A program made the translations under genes and the position numbers. From Neocallimastix lanati (nom. inval.) (lineage: Eukaryota; Neocallimastigomycota; Neocallimastigomycetes; Neocallimastigales; Neocallimastigaceae), in assembly GCA_016946835.1 (NCBI GenBank), contig JACVTC010000003.1, positions 2,045,001 through 2,109,000 on the forward strand: DNA of 64,000 bases. Reading direction: 5' to 3'. Every line of letters begins with the position of its first letter. Position 1 is the first letter of the stretch. Of the stretch, positions 17,115-31,120 are shown one piece after another. The notes beneath the pieces were generated by a model, which saw only the letters and a list, made by a program, of their open reading frames with translations, searched no databases and was not told the DNA's origin.

Positions 17115-19372
17115 ATGTCTTTTCTAAAGTGGTTTACTGTAAATATCAAATTAAACTTAAAATAAATAATTGAACGCAGTAAATAAATATTTAATTATTT
17201 ATTATTATTATTATTAATTAATTAAAGGGCAGTAATGTTTCATCCAAATCAAGTCGTACAGAAATAAAAACATTAGATGAAAGATATCTTGGTTTTCATA
17301 ATGTAAGTATTATATATATAATACTTTTTTCTTTTTTTTTAAAAAATGTAAAAAAAAAAAAAAAAGAAAAAAAAGAAAAAAAGAATGCTATATATATAAT
17401 TTTTATTTTAAAAATAATATCATTTACTTATTGTGTATTATATTTAAATTAATTAAAAAATAAAAAAAAAAAAAAAAACTAGTTTGGAAATACATGGTAT
17501 ATATTATATATATATATATTTATAATTATTTTTATTTTTTATATTATTTTTTTCTACTTTTTACAATATTATTAACGAAAAAATAATATTAATTTTTATC
17601 AATATTCATAATAAATTAACATTTTTCATTTATATTTAAAATAATTGTAATAATATAAATTATAAAAAACTATCAATAAGTTATTGTAATTCTATCTTGC
17701 AAGCACTCTATCATTGTGAGCCATTTAGAGAATGTATTCAATTTTATAAACCAAAAGATACTATACCAATTTTAATAGAGGAAGAGAAATATCGCAGATT
17801 GTTTTATAAATCAAAATCAACTTCAACGCTAAATTCAAAAAAAAATAAGTTTTCAAAAAAATAAATACACAACAAACTTCATCTAGTTCACCTAATGATA
17901 ATACAAGTGCTTCTCTATCACCAAATTTAAAACCTATATCATCAAATTTATCAATTTCAAGTATATCATCAACCAATAATGGTGGATCATTAAATACTAT
18001 TTCTAGTACCGATCAAAAACCACCTAAACTAAGCAAAAGAAGTAAAAAAGAAATTGTTACAGAAACTTTAAAAATAGTAAAAGAATTTGAAGCAGAAGAA
18101 AGTCTTTTATGGGAATTGAAATCTCTATTCCTTCAAATCACAACAAATAAAAAGAAGCAAGGCTCTGTGGCACCTAAACGTTTTATAGATGTTCTTCAAA
18201 AGAAAAATGGTATTTATTTTATTTTATTTTATTTTATTTTATTTTATTTTATTTTATTTTATTTTATTTTATTTTATTTATTTATTTTATTTTATTTTAT
18301 TTTATTTTATTTTATTTTATTTTATTTTATTTTATTTTATTTTATTTTATTTTATTTTATTTTATTTTATTTTATTTTATTTTATTTTATTTTATTTTAT
18401 TTTATTTTATTTTATTTTATTTTATTTTATTTTATTTTATTTTATTTTATTTTATTTTATTTTATTTTATTTATTTTATTTTATTTTATTTTATTTTATT
18501 TTATTTTATTTTATTTTATTTTATTTTATTTTATTTTATTTTATTTTATTTTATTTTATTTTATTTTATTTTATTTTATTTTATTTTATTTTATTTTATT
18601 TTATTTTATTTTATTTTATTTTATTTTATTTTATTTTATTTTATTTTATTTTATTTTATTTTATTTTATTTTATTTTATTTTATTTTATTTTATTTTATT
18701 TTATTTTATTTTATTTTATTTTATTTTATTTTATTTTATTTTATTTTATTTTATTTTATTTTATTTTATTTTATTTATTTTATTTTATTTTATTTTATTT
18801 TATTTTATTTTATTTTATTTTATTTTATTTTATTTTATTTTATTTTATTTTATTTTATTTTATTTTATTTTATTTTATTTTATTTTATTTTATTTTATTT
18901 TATTTTATTTTATTTTATTTTATTTTATTTTATTTTATTTTATTTTATTTTATTTTATTTTATTTTATTTTATTTTATTTTATTTTATTTTATTTTATTT
19001 TATTTTATTTTATTTTATTTTATTTTATTTTATTTTATTTATTTTATTTTATTTTATTTTATTTTATTTTATTTTATTTTATTTTATTTTATTTTATTTT
19101 ATTTTATTTTATTTTATTTTATTTTATTTTATTTTATTTTATTTTATTTTATTTTATTTTATTTTATTTTATTTTATTTTATTTTATTTTATTTTATTTT
19201 ATTTTATTTTATTTTATTTTATTTTATTTTATTTTATTTTATTTTATTTTATTTTATTTTATTTTATTTTATTTTATTTTATTTTATTTTATTTTATTTT
19301 ATTTTATTTTATTTTATTTTATTTTATTTTATTTTATTTTATTTTATTTTATTTTATTTTATTTTATAAATA

Positions 19373-19408
<36 letters not shown>

Positions 19409-21735
19409 GTAAAAAAAGTTTTATCATTAATTATATTATTAATAGAAATATTTAGAGGTACAATGCATCAAGATGCCCAAGAATTTTTAAATTATTTATT
19501 AAATTCTATTTCTGAAAGTTTGTCCAGTTATCAAAACAATTTATTAAAAAGATGGGATCAATTCATTGAAGAAGAAGAAAATAAGAAAAAAGCAAAAGAG
19601 ATGAAAAAACATCATTGTAAAGATTTTTTTTTTTTTTTTATTTTTTTTATTTATTTTGAAATTCATTATATAATGCTAATAATAATAATATAAAATAGAT
19701 TGTATATTAATAAAGCAATAAAACAATTATATAAATATATTGAATTTTATTATTATTAATAGTATCGCCATCTCAACAATCACAACCAAAATCTTTATTA
19801 AATGTAGAAGAAATTCCAAAGAAAAAAACATACTCTACATGGATTAATGAACTTTTTGAAGGAATTCTTACAAATGAGATTAAATGTCTGAATTGTGAAA
19901 ATGTAAATAAAATAAAATAAAATATATAAGTAAATAATTAAAAATATATATATATAATAATAACAAAAAAAAAGTAGTTTTAATAGTTTATTATGAATAT
20001 TTTAATAATAATTAATTAATTATTTATTATATTATATTATTAATAATTTATTATATTGTTTAATATATTAGGTTACTTGTAGAGATGAATCCTTTTTTGA
20101 TTTATCAGTTGATGTAGAACATAATACTTCACTATCAGCTTGTTTAAAGAATTTTTCATCTTCTGAAAGATTATGTCAAAAAAATAAGTTTTATTGTGAC
20201 ACATGCTGTGGATTACAAGAAGCAGAAAAAAGGTACTTTATCTTTAATTTATTATTTTTTATTGATAAAATTAATTTAATAATATAAATTGTTATTGTTA
20301 TTATTAATGTTGTTGATTTATTTTATAATATTTATTAATTCTTATTATTACTAAAACTGTTATTATTAATATTAATAAAAATAATAATAATAATATTATT
20401 ATTATTATTGCTATTATTATTATTATTGTTGTTGTTGTTGATATATAATGTTTTTACATCAATTATAATTTTTGGAATAGAATGAAAATAAAACGTGCAC
20501 CAAATATTTTAGCACTTCATTTAAAAAGATTTAAATATGAAGAAAAATTAAATAGATATGTAAAATTGCCTTATAGAGTACTATTTCCTACCGAGCTTCG
20601 TTTATCTAATATGGTAAAATTATTCTCAATATAAAAATAGTTATTAAATATATATATAATAATCAACATCTCCATATATTTATATTAATGTTTTGATTAT
20701 AATTATTAAATAACAATGAATAATTGGAAATAGACTGATAAAGCTGAAAATCCAGATAGACTTTATAATTTATTTGCAATTACAATTCATATTGGGAAGT
20801 TAGTAAAACAGATATATATATATATATATATTTAGTGATATATTATTATATATCTATCTATCGATATAAATTTAATACTAATTTAATTTATTAATTAACT
20901 TTTTTTTTTTTTTTTTTTTTAATTTTATTTTTTAATTTTATTTTATTTTATTTTATTAAATCTGTACTTATATTTATATTTCAACTATTTATTTTATTTT
21001 ATTTTATTTTATTTTATTAAATCTGAACTTATATTTATATTTCAACTATTTATTTTATTTTAACAATAGTGGTCCATATCACGGTCATTATGTAACAGTA
21101 GTAAGAGGTAATAATACATGGCTTATGTGTGATGATGAAAATGTAGTGGTAAATAAATATATTTTATTTTATTTTAATATATATAAATATATTAAATTAA
21201 TCATAGATATTTTTGTTATATATATGTATTATTTTATATTATTTTAATATGTTTATTGATAAAATTCATCATTTATTCTTTTTTATTAATTAATAATATA
21301 TATATTCTTATTAAATATTTAATATATATTATATTAATCTGATAGCCAATTAACGATTTAGTTCTTCAGTCCTATTTTGGTGATTTAAATAATTATAGAT
21401 GTGGATATATATTTTTCTATCAAGCTGATAATTTTACAGTAGATTCAATGACAACAATTAGAGATACAAGTAAATATAAATACAGTAATTCCAGTAAAGA
21501 ATCATTAAACGATGAATCTATTGCAGGTAATTTAACAAATACAACTAGTGCATTACCACCAACAGTAAATTCAAATCATTTAGCACCTCCTACACAAACT
21601 TCAATAGATAATTCATCAGTACAGTCAATTCATTTGGATCAAGAGCTAGAAAATTCTTCAAGTGAAGTAGATAATGAATCAATTGATTTAGCTGCACTAA
21701 ATCTTACAGAAGAAGCTAATGATAATGAAAATTAA
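17115..21735 (+). CDS. Ubiquitin-specific protease, Ubp9/USP46-USP12 type
   Basis: Eleven exons: 17115-17138, 17228-17302, 17483-17496, 17681-18209, 19446-19616, 19763-19902, 20072-20232, 20481-20613, 20734-20798, 21070-21148, 21346-21735. The product is about 593 residues if one base is restored in the A-run 17855-17861. The Cys box reads [17 protein letters not shown]; the catalytic Cys codon is split by intron 3 (TG|T). Further landmarks are [15 protein letters not shown], a CxxC zinc pair (IKCLNCEN) and a later CDTC pair, [12 protein letters not shown], the His box ([13 protein letters not shown]), a WLMCDDENV strand and GYIFFYQ. A Ser/Asn-rich tail follows the catalytic domain. Fungal and animal relatives (S. 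pombe Ubp9, human USP46/12) are activated by WD40 partners. The single frame break falls in a Ser/Asn-rich insert, so assembly error is likelier than loss of function. Confidence 0.85.
18212..19369. repeat. (ATTTT)n pentanucleotide array in an intron
   Basis: About 230 tandem copies of ATTTT, broken only by four-base units near 18277, 18470, 18772 and 19038, fill the intron between exons 4 and 5 of the Ubp9/USP46 gene. The intron (18210-19445) has a GTATTT donor and a TAATAG acceptor, and the exon phases on both sides agree. The array can be read as long Ile/Leu/Phe/Tyr frames, but these are not genes. A 29-base A run follows it before the acceptor. Confidence 0.97.
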
Positions 21736-21739
21736 TTTT

Positions 21740-21789
<50 letters not shown>

Positions 21790-22061
21790 TTAGTAAATTA
21801 ATTATAATACCAATAATAATATCAGTATTAGATTATAGACAAATAAAAACAATACGTTAATAGTAATATCTATATAGTAATATCTTTATATATATATATT
21901 ATTTAACATAAAATTAATTCAATTGTTTAAAAGAGAATATGATTATATAATATATATATGCATCATCTTATATATACAATGTATATGTATATAATTTAAT
22001 ATAAAATCATTTATTTATATTGATTTTAATTTTTTATTAAAATAAAATAAAATAATTCTCA

Positions 22062-22127
<66 letters not shown>

Positions 22128-22409
22128 TAAGACAATTATAATAAATTAAATTAGTCAAACTATAACAAAACTACTCATAATTCATAAAATATATATATAT
22201 TATAAATATGGTATATATATATATAATTTCAATAAAAAGTTATTAAATAATATAAATAATGTAATAATTATTAATTCATATCACATTATAATTGTACTAC
22301 TAAAAAGAATTCATAAATGATAAATAAAAATATGCAATTATTAAAAAATATTTTTATTCAATATTGTAAAATTGTTTGAAATTTTAATATTTTTTAAAAA
22401 TATAAATTT

Positions 22410-22458
<49 letters not shown>

Positions 22459-22880
22459 TATATCTTAATCATTAAATATTTCTAAATAAATTCTTCATTA
22501 TTATTTTAAAATTTATATTTTTATTTACATAACATTTATTTCTATATCATTAATTTTATGAACACTAAAAAATCAATAAAATTAATAAATATAGAAGGTT
22601 AAAAAACAATTTTTTCCCCTTCTCATAAAACTTCATTTAAATATTTTATATTTTAAATAAGCCTTTATTTTTAAATTATATTTTGATAATAAGCTGAAAA
22701 ATAATTTTTTATTATCAATTATATAATTTTTATTAATTTCTTTATTGCTTATTTATCTTTTAAAATTTTCATATAAATTATATATAATTATTATTTTTAA
22801 TTTAATATTTGTGATATAATATATGTAAGATTTTATTTTAAGGAAAATTTTAATTAATCATTATATGTATATTTATAAAT
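21740..22880. other. Intergenic DNA with poly(A) and (AAT)n
   Basis: A run of more than 40 A follows the deubiquitinase stop codon almost directly (about 21743-21787). An (AAT)n tract lies at about 22064-22126 and a (TA)n tract at about 22424-22452. I see no gene. Confidence 0.6.
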
Positions 22881-23707
22881 TTATTTTGATTTATTTTCTC
22901 TTATCTCTTTCTTTTCTAGTTCTAAAACTTTTTGTAATCTTTCTAGTATAGATTCTTGCACTGATTTTTCTGGGGTTATATTACAATTTTCAGTATTATA
23001 TGGGAGATTAATTATTACTTCATCCATAATAACAATAGATTTATTATTCCATGAACATATCATTGTTTTACTAAGATTTCAAATATTTGTTGAGCTTCTT
23101 CCGTAACTCCTATACCAATTCTATTTTGACTTTGGAATTCCTCTTTTAAGGCTCTTTTTTCTCAGGTAACAATGCCATCTATATTAATTGGACAAAATGG
23201 GACTAGGGTTGATAATGAATTACTATATGGACCGTTTGGATTCTCTTTTTTTTTTTTTTTTTTTTTTGAGATTCTTTTTCTGTAGCAAGAGTAGTAGTAA
23301 ATGTTTCAGTACTATTATTTTTTTTCTGCTTTGGTTAAGGAAGTATGGGTATTACTATTCTTATTGTCTTTCTTTGATTTATTATTAACTTGTGCTTTAT
23401 CATCTATTTTATTTGAATCCGGTGTAGATGAAATATCATTAGAAGTTGAAGTATTTTTTGTGTTGTCGTTTTTATTTGATGGTATTGAATTTTCTTTAAT
23501 ATAATTAATCTTTATAATTCTAAAGTTATATTTTGAGGCTGTTCCTGGAATATCTATTCAATTTTTACATTTTTGTTGAAGAACTACATTACTGATTTTA
23601 TCGTATGTAAAGATTTGCCCTTCAATTTCTTCTCCATTATCTAATTTCAATTTAATCCATTGAGCTAAATGTAGAAACTGTGAATGAAGGAGTGAAAGTT
23701 CACTCAT
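22881..23707 (-). pseudogene. LSM12-like, intronless and broken
   Basis: Read from ATG 23707, this follows LSM12 along its length. It has a divergent Sm fold (WIKLKLDNGEEIEGQIFTYD, then NFRIIKINYIKE), a long Ser/Asn/Lys linker, and the anticodon-binding-like domain (RIGIGVTEEAQQIFEILVK, then SWNNKSIVIMDEVIINLPY with a following TENC). Human LSM12 has the same landmarks (GVSLEGQQLF, IVVMEEVVITPPY, VENC). The frame is broken by two in-frame TGA codons (23558-23560 and 23162-23164) and by shifts at the A-runs 23318-23325 and about 23066-23069. A homopolymer of more than 20 A (minus strand) sits mid-frame near 23247-23267. There are no introns, unlike most of its neighbours, so a processed pseudogene is possible, but I see no terminal poly(A) or target duplication. 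Confidence 0.65.
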
Positions 23708-23759
23708 AACTAATTGATTTTGAAGATTTTGCTTTTTTTTTTTTTTTTTTTTTTTACGA

Positions 23760-24575
23760 AGAAATTATTGTAAAAAATTTAAACTTATTTTTGTTTTTCT
23801 ATTTCATATTGAAAATAATAATTAAATATTGTTTTTCACTTATTATTATTATTATTTTTTAAAAGACATCCTTATATTATTTTTTAATATTAACATTTTT
23901 TAAAATAAGTACTGTATTTAAAATATTAATAAAAAGAAGAAATGGATTTTTATTTAATTTAATTATTAATGTATGAAGTCAAGTATAACGTATTTTATGA
24001 TTATGATTAGATTGGTTAAAAAGTAAATTTTGAATTAGAAATAATATTAGATAGTATAATATTTATAGATATATTCAATATTGTTAATAAAAATAAAATA
24101 TATTAAAAGAATATTAACAAATTAGTAAATAATATATTCAATATAAAAAATAGTTATTAGTTTAAAAATTTCCACATCAAGTAGAGAATGAATTTTTCTT
24201 TCAATCTATTAATTTATAATATATAATATTATAAATAATTTTTGAATTTATTATAATTATCTTTATTATTTTTTATTTTTTGATGATTTTATATGCTTCT
24301 ATTTAATATTATTTGTAATTATTAATGATTTCAATCTATTTATCGTTATATATATATATTTTTTATTTAATATTATTATCAGTTGATATTAATTAATGGA
24401 ATGGGTTTATAATATTCTAAATAAATGAAATCTGACAACTCAAAAAACTTAAAGATCGTAAAAATGATATTACATATTAATAAATTATTTAAAGTTTTTA
24501 ATTTAAAGCTATTATTAATTATATCTTGACTTAAAAATTTAAATTTATATCTTCATTTTTTTTACGTTTCTTCAT
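23760..24575. other. Intergenic DNA
   Basis: A/T-rich sequence upstream of the LSM12 copy with no convincing gene. Confidence 0.55.
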
Positions 24576-24600
24576 TTATTTTATTTTTATTTTATCGCTT

Positions 24601-25378
<778 letters not shown>

Positions 25379-25469
25379 GTATTTTTCTTTTTAATTTCTT
25401 TGAATATATGAAGCAATTTTTACATCCTTTTGCTTTCACGCCATTGAAGAAAAGAAAATATTCCATTCT

Positions 25470-25775
25470 ATTTAATCAAAAAAAAAAAAAAAAAAAAAAA
25501 TACTAATAATAATTTTTTAATTTTAAATTAATAAATAATAAAAAAAAATACTTTAAATTGAGGATTATTTTTATTATTAATATAATTTTTAAAATAAATA
25601 TATATATTACATATTAATATATTATTTAATAAATTTTGGTATTTTTATAATAAAAAATAAGTTGAAAAATAAAAAATTAAAAATGTTTAACCCATTTATA
25701 TATATATATATAAATTAATTACTAATTTTATATATTAATTATAAAAATATTAAAATATAAATTAAATAATGCAGA

Positions 25776-25806
<31 letters not shown>

Positions 25807-26075
25807 ATTTGTTTTAAGATATATCCAAAATATTTTGAAATTTATTTTAATAAAACATTTATTATAATATTAAATAAAGCATTTTTCATTATTATAATTT
25901 AGCTTATAATATTTACTTAAGTTCATATATAATTAACTAGAAATTGTATTATTTTTTATATTAAATGAATTTTATAATATTTATTTCATCTTTCAAAAAA
26001 TAATCCATAATATATATATATATATATAAACAATATTCATATTACTTTATATTAAAAAAAATATATTCTGATAAA

Positions 26076-26144
<69 letters not shown>

Positions 26145-26490
26145 TTTCATTTCAAGGAATATTTTTTTTATAAAACCTTAATATAATTTTCTTTAAATAG
26201 CTTATTTTTAATTATTTTTAAAAATTGTATATTAAACATTATTGTTAAAATTATATATACGATATATGAAATGTAAAAAATATATTTTTGATAATAGATA
26301 CTTTTATTATTTACAGAGAAAATAATAATAATAATAATAATAATAATATATAAAAAAAAAATATTCTTTTAAAGGTCATATATATACAAAGAAATGGATT
26401 AATAATATGCTATTTCTTTTTCTTATTTCCCATGAATTATTTAATTAATTTTATAAATATATATATATATATTATAAAATATATATATAT
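25470..26490. other. Intergenic DNA with (ATT)n tract
   Basis: A/T-rich with a (TAAA)n tract near 25777-25806 and an (ATT)n tract near 26079-26140. Nothing coding seen. Confidence 0.6.
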
Positions 26491-26491
26491 A

Positions 26492-27844
26492 TCATGAGCT
26501 TGAAACTGTTGCTGCTTTAATTTTTTGTTCTAATATTTCATTTTTCTTTTTAATTTCTTCTATTTCCTGTAAAACTTTTTGTTGATATTTTTTAATTTGA
26601 TTGAATTCAGCTTTTTCTCTTTCTTCAGCTTTATAATATATTATAGTAAAAATATATATAATTATATATATTTTATAATAAATTATTAATTTTAAAAAAT
26701 GAAAATCAATTTGATTTTGATTATATTTATAATTATTATTTTAACTTACTATAGTTATTTATTAAATATTCTGGTTTTACATCTGGTATAGTTTCTTGTA
26801 AAATTAAATGTTTGTACATTGATTGAACTGGTTCATGAAAAACCTTAATCAATAATAATTTTTATAATTAATTTTAATCAATATTTGAAAAAATTTATTT
26901 ATTTATTTTAATTTTAAAATAATATAATAATAATAATATTATTATTATTATACTAATATTGTTATTATTACTTTTAATTTTAGTATTAATTTTAGTAATA
27001 TTATTAAAATTCTATTTAAAATAATTTACCAATTCATCGTAATGGTCCGAAAGAACTGGTTTTTTTCCTTGTAAATTGGTATCATCTTTTGGATAGAGTT
27101 GAAGTTGATGAAAGAATGATATATGTTTTTCTGATGGATCTTGAAAATATAATTTAATTAAAATTTCAAATTCACCCCAACCAGTTTCTGAAACCTGAAA
27201 GGGGAATTTATCTACCACTTTATTTATTTATTTTTATATTTTTAGTTTTATAATTTAAATTTTATTTTTTTGATAATGTTTAAATATAAGATTAAGATTT
27301 TCATTATATAAAAATAATTTTGATGATAATAAATAATTATTAATAATTTAATGTTATTCTTATAATAATAGTTATAATAAATATAAAAGTAAATAAGGAA
27401 AAAAATATACCTCGATTTGGATTTTCAAAACTTTCATGAAGACGAAATACAACCTTCTTGATATAAGTTGAAATATCTTCACCATTTAAACCACGAACAA
27501 AAACGGTCCATCGATGTGTATGTCCATTTTCAAGTTTCTTTTGTAAAGGTACAGCATATGAACCATAAACTATTGGTTTAACAATTGTTTCATTCTATTA
27601 ATTTTTTACCATAAAATTATAATTTTAAATTTAAATGAATATAATATACTTTATAGATAGATAAATATAAATATATATATTTAATTGTATTATATTATTA
27701 AATTGATTTAATAAAAAAATAATTTTGAATGTATTCAAATTATTTTTACATATATTTACAATTATTGTCTTTTTTTTTTTTTTTTTAATCAAAATAAATA
27801 TTAACCTTTAATCTTTTATTTGAATTTCCTTGAACTTTACTCAT
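26492..27844 (-). CDS. YAF9: YEATS-domain protein, Yaf9/GAS41 type
   Basis: Five exons: 27844-27806, about 27596-27411, 27217-27030, 26843-26750, 26628-26492. They join in frame to about 210 residues. The YEATS domain fills the first two thirds: IVKPIVYGSYAVPL, HTHRWTVFVRG, DISTYIKKVVFRLHESF, then FQVSETGWGEFEILIKLYF. The HTHRW segment and the ETGWGEF loop, which helps form the acyl-lysine cage, are typical. The C-terminal third is a predicted coiled coil (EEREKAEFNQIKKY, EIEEIKKKNEILEQKIK), as in Yaf9 and GAS41, where it contacts SWR1 and NuA4 subunits. Yaf9-type proteins read acetylated histone H3 and support H2A.Z deposition. Length and layout are normal for the family, and no breaks were seen. 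Confidence 0.9.
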
Positions 27845-27849
27845 TTTTT

Positions 27850-28019
27850 TTATTTATTATATAAAATCAAATTTTATAATTTCAAAATTTACAAATAATA
27901 ACAAAAATTATTTATTCCTTTATAAATAGTTTCTATATATATTAAATTTCCATTATAAATGCATATATATACTCAGATTTTGATTTTTTAGTAAAATCTT
28001 ATTTAATGAATTTATATTT

Positions 28020-28064
<45 letters not shown>

Positions 28065-28600
28065 GAATTTAAATTTAAAATTCAAAATTTATAAATGTGA
28101 ATGAAATTTCAATTTTTTTTTTTTTTTAAAAATGTTGTTAAATATATATATATATTATTTATGTAAATATATATAAAATAATAATAAATAATAAATATTT
28201 ATAAATTAAAATGATTAATCCATAAAAAATTTTTATACATTAATTAAAATTATTTAATACATTTAATATATTATTCTTTAATAAATCAACATAAATTAAT
28301 AAACAATGTAATAATTATAAAGTTCAACAAATTAAAAAAAATGTAAACTTTAGATTTATAAAATAAAATATTAATGATTTGTTAATTAGCTTTAACAGAT
28401 TAATTTGTTGTAATTATAATAATTAATATTTAATTATTTTTTCATAAATAAATCATTTGGTTATTATTGCTATTTTTTTCTATTTATTATGATACAAATA
28501 TAATATTTAATTAAATAGAAAAGAAAAAATATCTATATTTTAATTCAATAGCTACTATTACACCTGTTATTTTAAAAAAATATATAATAAACATATAATA
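27850..28600. other. Intergenic DNA with 40-base T tract
   Basis: This region upstream of the YEATS gene contains an uninterrupted T run of about 40 bases at 28022-28062 and a shorter one near 28112-28125. No gene seen. Confidence 0.6.
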
Positions 28601-28609
28601 ATTCATCTC

Positions 28610-29380
28610 TGTGGTAAATTTTTTTTTTTTTTAATTTTTGGTTCAAGTTTTAATGATATTTTTTTATAATCATCCTAATAATATACAATAATTTATTTAT
28701 TTAAAAATAACAATAAAAATAATTATTAAATTATAATTTTATAATTTAATAAAGTCAGGTAAAAAAAATTTATAAAAGTTACTTCATTATTAAGAATTGA
28801 TGTATAATTAATAGCATTAATTATATTTATTGGGAATGGTAATGGTCCATATATTTTAAAATATATATTTATATAAATAATTTATTTATAATTAATTATT
28901 TATTTTGAGTAATAAAAAATACTTGTTTAAATATATTATTATATTTAATAAATAATTTTACCCAAATTAGAAATTTTAATCATAGTAATAATATCACCCA
29001 TTAAAAAGTAATATTGATTATATTATTACCACAATCATCCTTTTTAACACCTTCATATGCTTCATCAATATGCAGTAAATTTCTTAAAAACGTACCTCTG
29101 AATATAATATTATATTATTAAAAAATTAAAAAATCGATATAAAATAATACTAATACCAAAAAAATTTTCATTAATATTAAATTGTTAATATTAATAAAAA
29201 TTATATAACAAAATAATAATAATCATTATGAATACATATATAATATGTATACTCAAATTTATATAACCAAAAAAACTTCAAATATGGAATGCATGGCAAA
29301 TCGCTTTGTCTTAATACTAACCTATATGCTGAAAATGGTTTTTCTGAATTAATTATTAACCTAAACCATTTTATAAATAA
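28610..29380 (-). pseudogene. RasGEF (Cdc25) domain fragment
   Basis: Short exon-like pieces on the minus strand together resemble the C-terminal half of a CDC25-homology RasGEF domain. About 29350-29295 reads KPFSAYRLVLRQSDLPCIPY, like the NYxxYR...PCIPYLG element. About 29099-29040 reads GTFLRNLLHIDEA. About 29005-28970 reads GDIITMIKISNLG. About 28850-28620 gives PLPFPINIINAI and then SILNNEDDYKKISLKLEP, close to the terminal SLxxEPR element. Such domains catalyse GDP release from Ras-type GTPases. No N-terminal RasGEF-N, SH3 or start codon was found upstream, and the middle piece runs into stops. I read it as a decayed or truncated copy. Boundaries are approximate. Confidence 0.5.
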
Positions 29381-29399
29381 TTAAATAATATATTCACTT

Positions 29400-31110
29400 G
29401 AGCTATTTTCCTATAACTTTTTCTCTCTGTTTTGTTTTTTTAGGTTTAAGAATTTAAGTTGTTACCCTATTATAATTATAATATATATATATATATATTA
29501 TTTCTTTTTAGTAAAGAAAAAAAAAATAAAGTAAAATAAAATTAAATATATATAAATATAAAATTAATATGTTTAATACTGGTAGCGACGGAGGAAGATA
29601 AACAGAATTTTTATCTCCTTTTCCCATATGTTATTATAAATCACGTGAATTATATATATTATATATAATAATATTATTAATTATTTAAATATATTAAAAT
29701 TTTTATATTCAAAATTTTTGAGAGAAGATTTTGTTTGGATTAGAAAAAAGTTTATTTTATATAAATATAAATATCGTTCTCTTTTAGAAATAAAGAGTTA
29801 TTATTTTAAGACTTTATAATAAATAATAAATAATAATTATTCATAACTTTAAATAATTAATAAAATTATATTTTAATAAAACATATTTTATATTTCCTTC
29901 CTTACATTGTTGAGTTGTTGAGTTGTTTGTTATTGTAGTTATTGTTTATTGTTTAATATAAAATTACATAATACGTTCTACTAAATAAAAATAAATATTT
30001 TTATATTTGTTTTTATTCCTTTCTTATAATTAGTTAAGAATTAACTATTAGATTGATAAATAATTTAATTTTATAAATTTTTAAATTATATTATTAAAAA
30101 AATTATTAAGCTTTCCCAGTTTTTATCCTTGAGGAATAGACGCATATAAAACATAAAGTTTATTATAGATTAATAACTGTTTTATTAATTTTTAGTTATT
30201 AATATATAATAAATTTTAAATATTAATAAATAAGGTTTATTTCCAGTTATAAGAAAAAAAAAAAATATATCTATCTATATATATAGATATATATATAGAT
30301 TTATATATAATAAATAATAAATTTGTTTTTTAATTTAATGATTACTTTTATTTAAATATGAATATTAAATAAAAAAAATTTATTTTTGATAAAGAACGAT
30401 TTTGTGAAGTGTATAATAATAATAAAATTAATTTTTATTAAAGGGATTTATTTAATTATTAATTATTTGTACATTTATTTATTAATCAAGAAATTAAAAA
30501 TTATTTATTGATGAAAGCCTCCAGTTTTCGTCTAAATAATATATTATTTGTATATTAACTATATAATTATTTCACATGAATAAAGAAACTTTGCATGCGC
30601 ATAATAAATCTAATGATTTACATTAAAATACGGATTAACATAAATAATGTTAATTATATTTACATAAATATTTATGATTTATATTTTTTTATTATTTAAT
30701 TAGAAATTATTAAGTTTATTTATTTATATTATTTTAATTTAACAGTAATAATAATAATTCTACATTAATAATAATAATAATAACAATATTAAAAAAAGTA
30801 AAAAAACTCTAAATTTATTCATACTTTTTTTTCTTTTTAAAGAAAATAAATGTATATTCAATAATTTCTTTTATAAGAAAATAAATGTATATTCAAATAT
30901 TAAAAGGTTTTTTTGTCAAAGTTTTTAGATAATTTGGTCTTAATGATTAGGTCAAGATGCCAAATTATAGTAATTAATTAATAATTTAATTTTACTCTTA
31001 TTTAAAACATATTGTTATTAGTAAATTTTATAAATAAATTTTTATTTAAAATATAATTTTTTATTTAATTTTAATAATATTTTATTACATTATTATTTTA
31101 TATTATTATT
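29400..31110. other. Intergenic DNA, no gene seen
   Basis: A/T-rich sequence. A less biased patch at about 29580-29650 could be read on the minus strand as a short peptide starting ATGGGAAAAGGAGAT, but it has no supporting neighbours. No RNA gene recognised. Confidence 0.5.
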
Positions 31111-31120
31111 ACTATAATTT

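Noticed and set aside
17761-17976. Minus-strand frame of 71 codons
   Set aside because: Antisense of exon 4 of the deubiquitinase.
18277-19040. CRISPR-like or satellite spacing from the four interruptions in the array
   Set aside because: The interruptions are single shortened units with irregular spacing and no spacers.
18116-19373. Long Ile/Leu/Phe/Tyr open frames over the (ATTTT)n array
   Set aside because: They are translations of a pentanucleotide array inside an intron; the flanking exons join in phase across it.
29580-29650. Short less AT-biased patch with a possible ATG on the minus strand
   Set aside because: Only about 20 codons, no splice-linked neighbour and no recognisable motif.
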